Assembly (NCBI GenBank): GCA_020627645.1
Contig: JAHDGN010000177.1
Location: 1-6,902 of the forward strand
Origin: Akkermansiaceae bacterium
Lineage (GTDB): Bacteria > Verrucomicrobiota > Verrucomicrobiia > Verrucomicrobiales > Akkermansiaceae
Direction of reading: 5' to 3'
Length of the DNA: 6,902 bases
Shown: positions 4,820 through 6,902 of the stretch, piece by piece
Numbering within the stretch: the stretch's first letter is position 1
Layout of the letters: each line of letters opens with the position of its first letter
Program-made: the position numbers and the translations under genes
The notes under the pieces: generated by a model
What the model saw: the letters and a program-made list of their open reading frames with translations, nothing else
What the model was told of the DNA's origin: nothing
Databases searched by the model: none

Positions 4820-6856
4820 TTATTGGACTTTGATTCTTAAAAATACTTTTTGGTTATTGAGGAGAGCGGGATTGATCGAAATGAGGATGTTTTCAGTTCC
4901 GTCGTTGTTTGTTCCTGTGATTTTTTGAGTGGTGGAGTCATCGCGGAACCAGGAGTTAGGTTCGAGAGTCGAGGATAGCCAGATGGAGTAGGTTTTTTTG
5001 GTGAGTGAGGTTTGGCGGCGTCGATAGGTGAATTGGTGGGGTGATGTCGTGGGTTTGATGATTGATGAGGAGGCGGAATTTGCGGAGAGCGGATCGAGGG
5101 CAAAAAGTCGTTCGAATTGGTTGCTGAGGCCATCGTTGTCGAAGTCAGCGATGGGGTCGGAGAGTCGTGATGCAGAATGGGTGTTCGCCCAATTTTGGTA
5201 GTCATTATTGGGGTCAATGAGTTCCTGTCGGGTGACGATTGGGACGTATCCGACTTCGAGTCCTGGGGGTGGGGTCACGATTGATCCGGGATCAATGGAG
5301 GCGAGGGTTCCGGAGGTAGGTGGGGGGATGTAGTTGCGGTTGATGGGCCAGTGTCGGTGAATGAGCTCGATACGTTGTTGAAGTTGTTGCCTGTTGGCTT
5401 CTGAGTATTTGGCGTTGACGATGGCAGGTTGGTCGATGAAGCGATACCAGTAGTAGGTGGCCCGGCTGTTGTCGGCAAAGGTGGTGGTGAAGGGGCCTGC
5501 TGCAGGGCCTGGAGCGGTCCAGTCGGGGTTTGTGGTGTGTGGGGTGGTGCGAGGTTGTTGTGAATGATTTTGTTCTGGGGGGAATTGAACTGCGAGGAGT
5601 CCGGTTGAGGGTGGGACTTGTGACTTTGGAATTGGGGTCCATTCTGGAGTGTCGTTGATGGTGTCGAGGCGGTAGTAGTTCGGGAGAACGAAGTGGTTCC
5701 CGACTTTGCGGACGAGGGGTGAGGTCCATTCGTAGCGAAAGGTGTGAGGGTGGTTGTCGATACCTCGGGCGAGTTTGTGGAGGTGTAGGATTGGTCGTTC
5801 GTATTCGTGAGTGGTTTTGGGTCCAAGCGTGACGTCGCTGTCCAGGATTGGAGTCGGTCCAAAGTTGGTGAGATGATGGTGTGAGGAGGGTTCGTGAAAG
5901 GTGCCAGTTGGGATTGGGCCACCATTGAACCAGGAGTTCACGGCGTTCCAGAGTGCGCCTTTGGTGTATGACCTGACGTTCTGGAGTAGAACGGTCCGGT
6001 TTCCTTCGTTGGCAGGAAATTGGATGTTGGCGATCTTTGCGTATTGGGTGCCGTTGGTGGTGGTGGCGACCGCGGAGGGGATATGGAGGATTTCCATTGC
6101 GTCACCGCGGAAGGGATTGGCGTCGAGGGTGTCGAGAAAGAGTCCAGAGAGGGTAGGATCGGAGATGGCTGGAGCGGAGAAAAAATCGGGGAGGAAGAAG
6201 GCTGCGGGGCCTTTGAAATTGGTCGAGTTGATAAAGAGGGTCCAGCAGTTTCCACCCGTAGGGGTATTGGAGCCGAAGCTGGTATTGCTGGGATCAATCA
6301 GTGGGAGATTCATGTATCCGTATCCGTATCCGAAGAAGTCACCGTGTGAATTTTGGGCCAGTGGAAGGCCGTCGGGAGGGAAGATGAGTTGGTTGCTGAG
6401 CTGGGCGATTCCCATTTTTCCGGAGAGGTTGTTGTCCCAGGTGCCCCACCCCCATCCAGGGCCGTCGGCGACTGTTGTGAAATCGCGCGCAACGCCTCCC
6501 ATTTTAAATTTGGGGGCGAGGGTATCAAATCGAATATCTTCCCAGTATCCGAGTCCTCCTTCGATGGTTGAGTAGTATTTGGCTTCGTTGTCGGCAGGTG
6601 CTTCGGGATACCCTGCTGGTTTGAGAACCTCCATCCAGTTATGGGGGAGCCCAGCTTGGAATGCTCCTTGAGGGTGACTATCGGTCAGTTCCCAGACGGC
6701 CGAATATTGGGAATATCCGGCGTTGAAGGTGGTGGGGACTTGTTGTTGGGGGAAGTAGACGAAGCCAAAGAAGCCACCGTCTTCGATCTGGGAATGGAGG
6801 GTGGAGGTGAGAGTGAGGAGGAGAAGGAGGTAATTTTGGAGAGGTCTGGGGATCAT
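4820..6856 (-). CDS. Large secreted protein of unknown function with a C-terminal DxDxDG (TSP3-like) segment, 678 aa
   Basis: ATG at 6854-6856 opens with a signal peptide of about 22 residues (MIPRPLQNY, then LLLLLTLTSTLHS). The body is rich in aromatic residues, Gly, Pro, Asn and Thr, as in extracellular proteins. Examples are EAKYYSTIEGGLGYWEDIRF (91-110), DGPGWGWGTWDNN (131-143) and HGDFFGYGYGYMN (171-183). A later part, about 455-545, includes RATYYWYRFIDQPAIVNAKY (465-484) and ends in GLEVGYVPIVTRQEL. Residues 567-589 (DPIADFDNDGLSNQFERL...) form a calcium-binding-type DxDxDGLxNxxE segment followed by ALDP. This is commonly seen just before the last ~80-residue beta-rich module in secreted verrucomicrobial proteins; here that module ends in VFLRIKVQ. 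I do not recognise the main domain or any catalytic motif. Export to the cell surface or medium is likely, and a polysaccharide-related role is only a guess from the esterase in the window. No Shine-Dalgarno precedes the start. Confidence 0.87.
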   Translation of the reverse strand: MIPRPLQNYLLLLLTLTSTLHSQIEDGGFFGFVYFPQQQVPTTFNAGYSQYSAVWELTDSHPQGAFQAGLPHNWMEVLKPAGYPEAPADNEAKYYSTIEGGLGYWEDIRFDTLAPKFKMGGVARDFTTVADGPGWGWGTWDNNLSGKMGIAQLSNQLIFPPDGLPLAQNSHGDFFGYGYGYMNLPLIDPSNTSFGSNTPTGGNCWTLFINSTNFKGPAAFFLPDFFSAPAISDPTLSGLFLDTLDANPFRGDAMEILHIPSAVATTTNGTQYAKIANIQFPANEGNRTVLLQNVRSYTKGALWNAVNSWFNGGPIPTGTFHEPSSHHHLTNFGPTPILDSDVTLGPKTTHEYERPILHLHKLARGIDNHPHTFRYEWTSPLVRKVGNHFVLPNYYRLDTINDTPEWTPIPKSQVPPSTGLLAVQFPPEQNHSQQPRTTPHTTNPDWTAPGPAAGPFTTTFADNSRATYYWYRFIDQPAIVNAKYSEANRQQLQQRIELIHRHWPINRNYIPPPTSGTLASIDPGSIVTPPPGLEVGYVPIVTRQELIDPNNDYQNWANTHSASRLSDPIADFDNDGLSNQFERLFALDPLSANSASSSIIKPTTSPHQFTYRRRQTSLTKKTYSIWLSSTLEPNSWFRDDSTTQKITGTNNDGTENILISINPALLNNQKVFLRIKVQ
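6314..6331. repeat. Hexamer tandem repeat (gtatcc x3) within the 678-aa gene
   Basis: Three exact copies of the hexamer, in frame, encode the alternating Gly-Tyr run FGYGYGYMN (residues 175-183) of the secreted protein. The length is a multiple of three, so copy-number change would not break the gene. Confidence 0.85.
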
Positions 6857-6884
6857 TTAGTGTTCGCGACTTAGGGCTGTTGAT

Positions 6885-6890
6885 ATCATA
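6885..6890 (-). promoter_or_regulatory. Possible -10 box upstream of the 678-aa gene
   Basis: On the minus strand the sequence TATGAT lies 28 bases before the ATG, one mismatch from the TATAAT consensus. The matching -35 region would fall beyond the window edge, so it cannot be tested here. One hexamer match is weak evidence. Confidence 0.25.
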
Positions 6891-6902
6891 GTTGGTTTTA
6901 TT

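Noticed and set aside
5275..5925. 216-codon minus-strand frame rich in Pro, Ser and Thr
   Set aside because: It is a second frame of the 678-aa gene on the same strand. The low-complexity composition is what A/C-rich DNA gives in any frame.
5901..6575. 224-codon open frame on the plus strand
   Set aside because: It lies wholly antisense to the 678-aa secreted-protein gene. Its product shows no domain or signal peptide, and long spurious frames are expected from the strand skew.

Overview
The window reads as a piece of a Verrucomicrobiota-like (less likely Planctomycetota-like) chromosome. This is inferred from protein style: an SGNH/SASA-type esterase carrying a C-terminal module typical of secreted verrucomicrobial proteins, an ECF-type sigma factor with a very large C-terminal extension, a secreted protein ending in a calcium-binding-type DxDxDG segment plus a terminal beta-rich module, and almost no Shine-Dalgarno sequences. 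No rRNA, tRNA, CRISPR array or intact insertion sequence was seen.

Layout: (1) 2-1099, plus strand: the 3' part of a sialate-O-acetylesterase-like (SASA domain) gene whose start lies left of the window. (2) 1100-1180: an ~80-bp degenerate copy of the 3' end of the gene at 3950-4522. (3) 1263-4522, minus strand: a probable three-gene unit read right to left. It comprises a secreted 190-aa conserved protein (3950-4522), a possible 71-aa small protein (3706-3921) and an 811-aa ECF sigma factor fused to a membrane segment and helical repeats (1263-3698). (4) 4523-4819: an intergenic stretch with a perfect 14-bp tandem repeat, a short block of reversed GC skew and a possible broken small reading frame. 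(5) 4820-6856, minus strand: a 678-aa secreted protein of unknown function. (6) 6857-6902: its 5' leader.

The window has extreme strand asymmetry. The plus strand is G- and T-rich nearly throughout, whichever strand encodes the gene. The plus-strand esterase is therefore written in G/T-rich codons and the minus-strand genes in A/C-rich codons (many Thr, Asn, Lys, Pro, Gln, Ser). This suggests the plus strand is the leading strand. It also explains the many long spurious open frames.

The most distinctive item is the membrane-anchored sigma factor with a periplasmic repeat domain, apparently co-transcribed with a secreted protein and bracketed by two direct repeats of about 80 bp. Working inference: a one-protein envelope-sensing transcription switch, possibly inserted or rearranged between the esterase gene and the gene for the secreted 190-aa protein.
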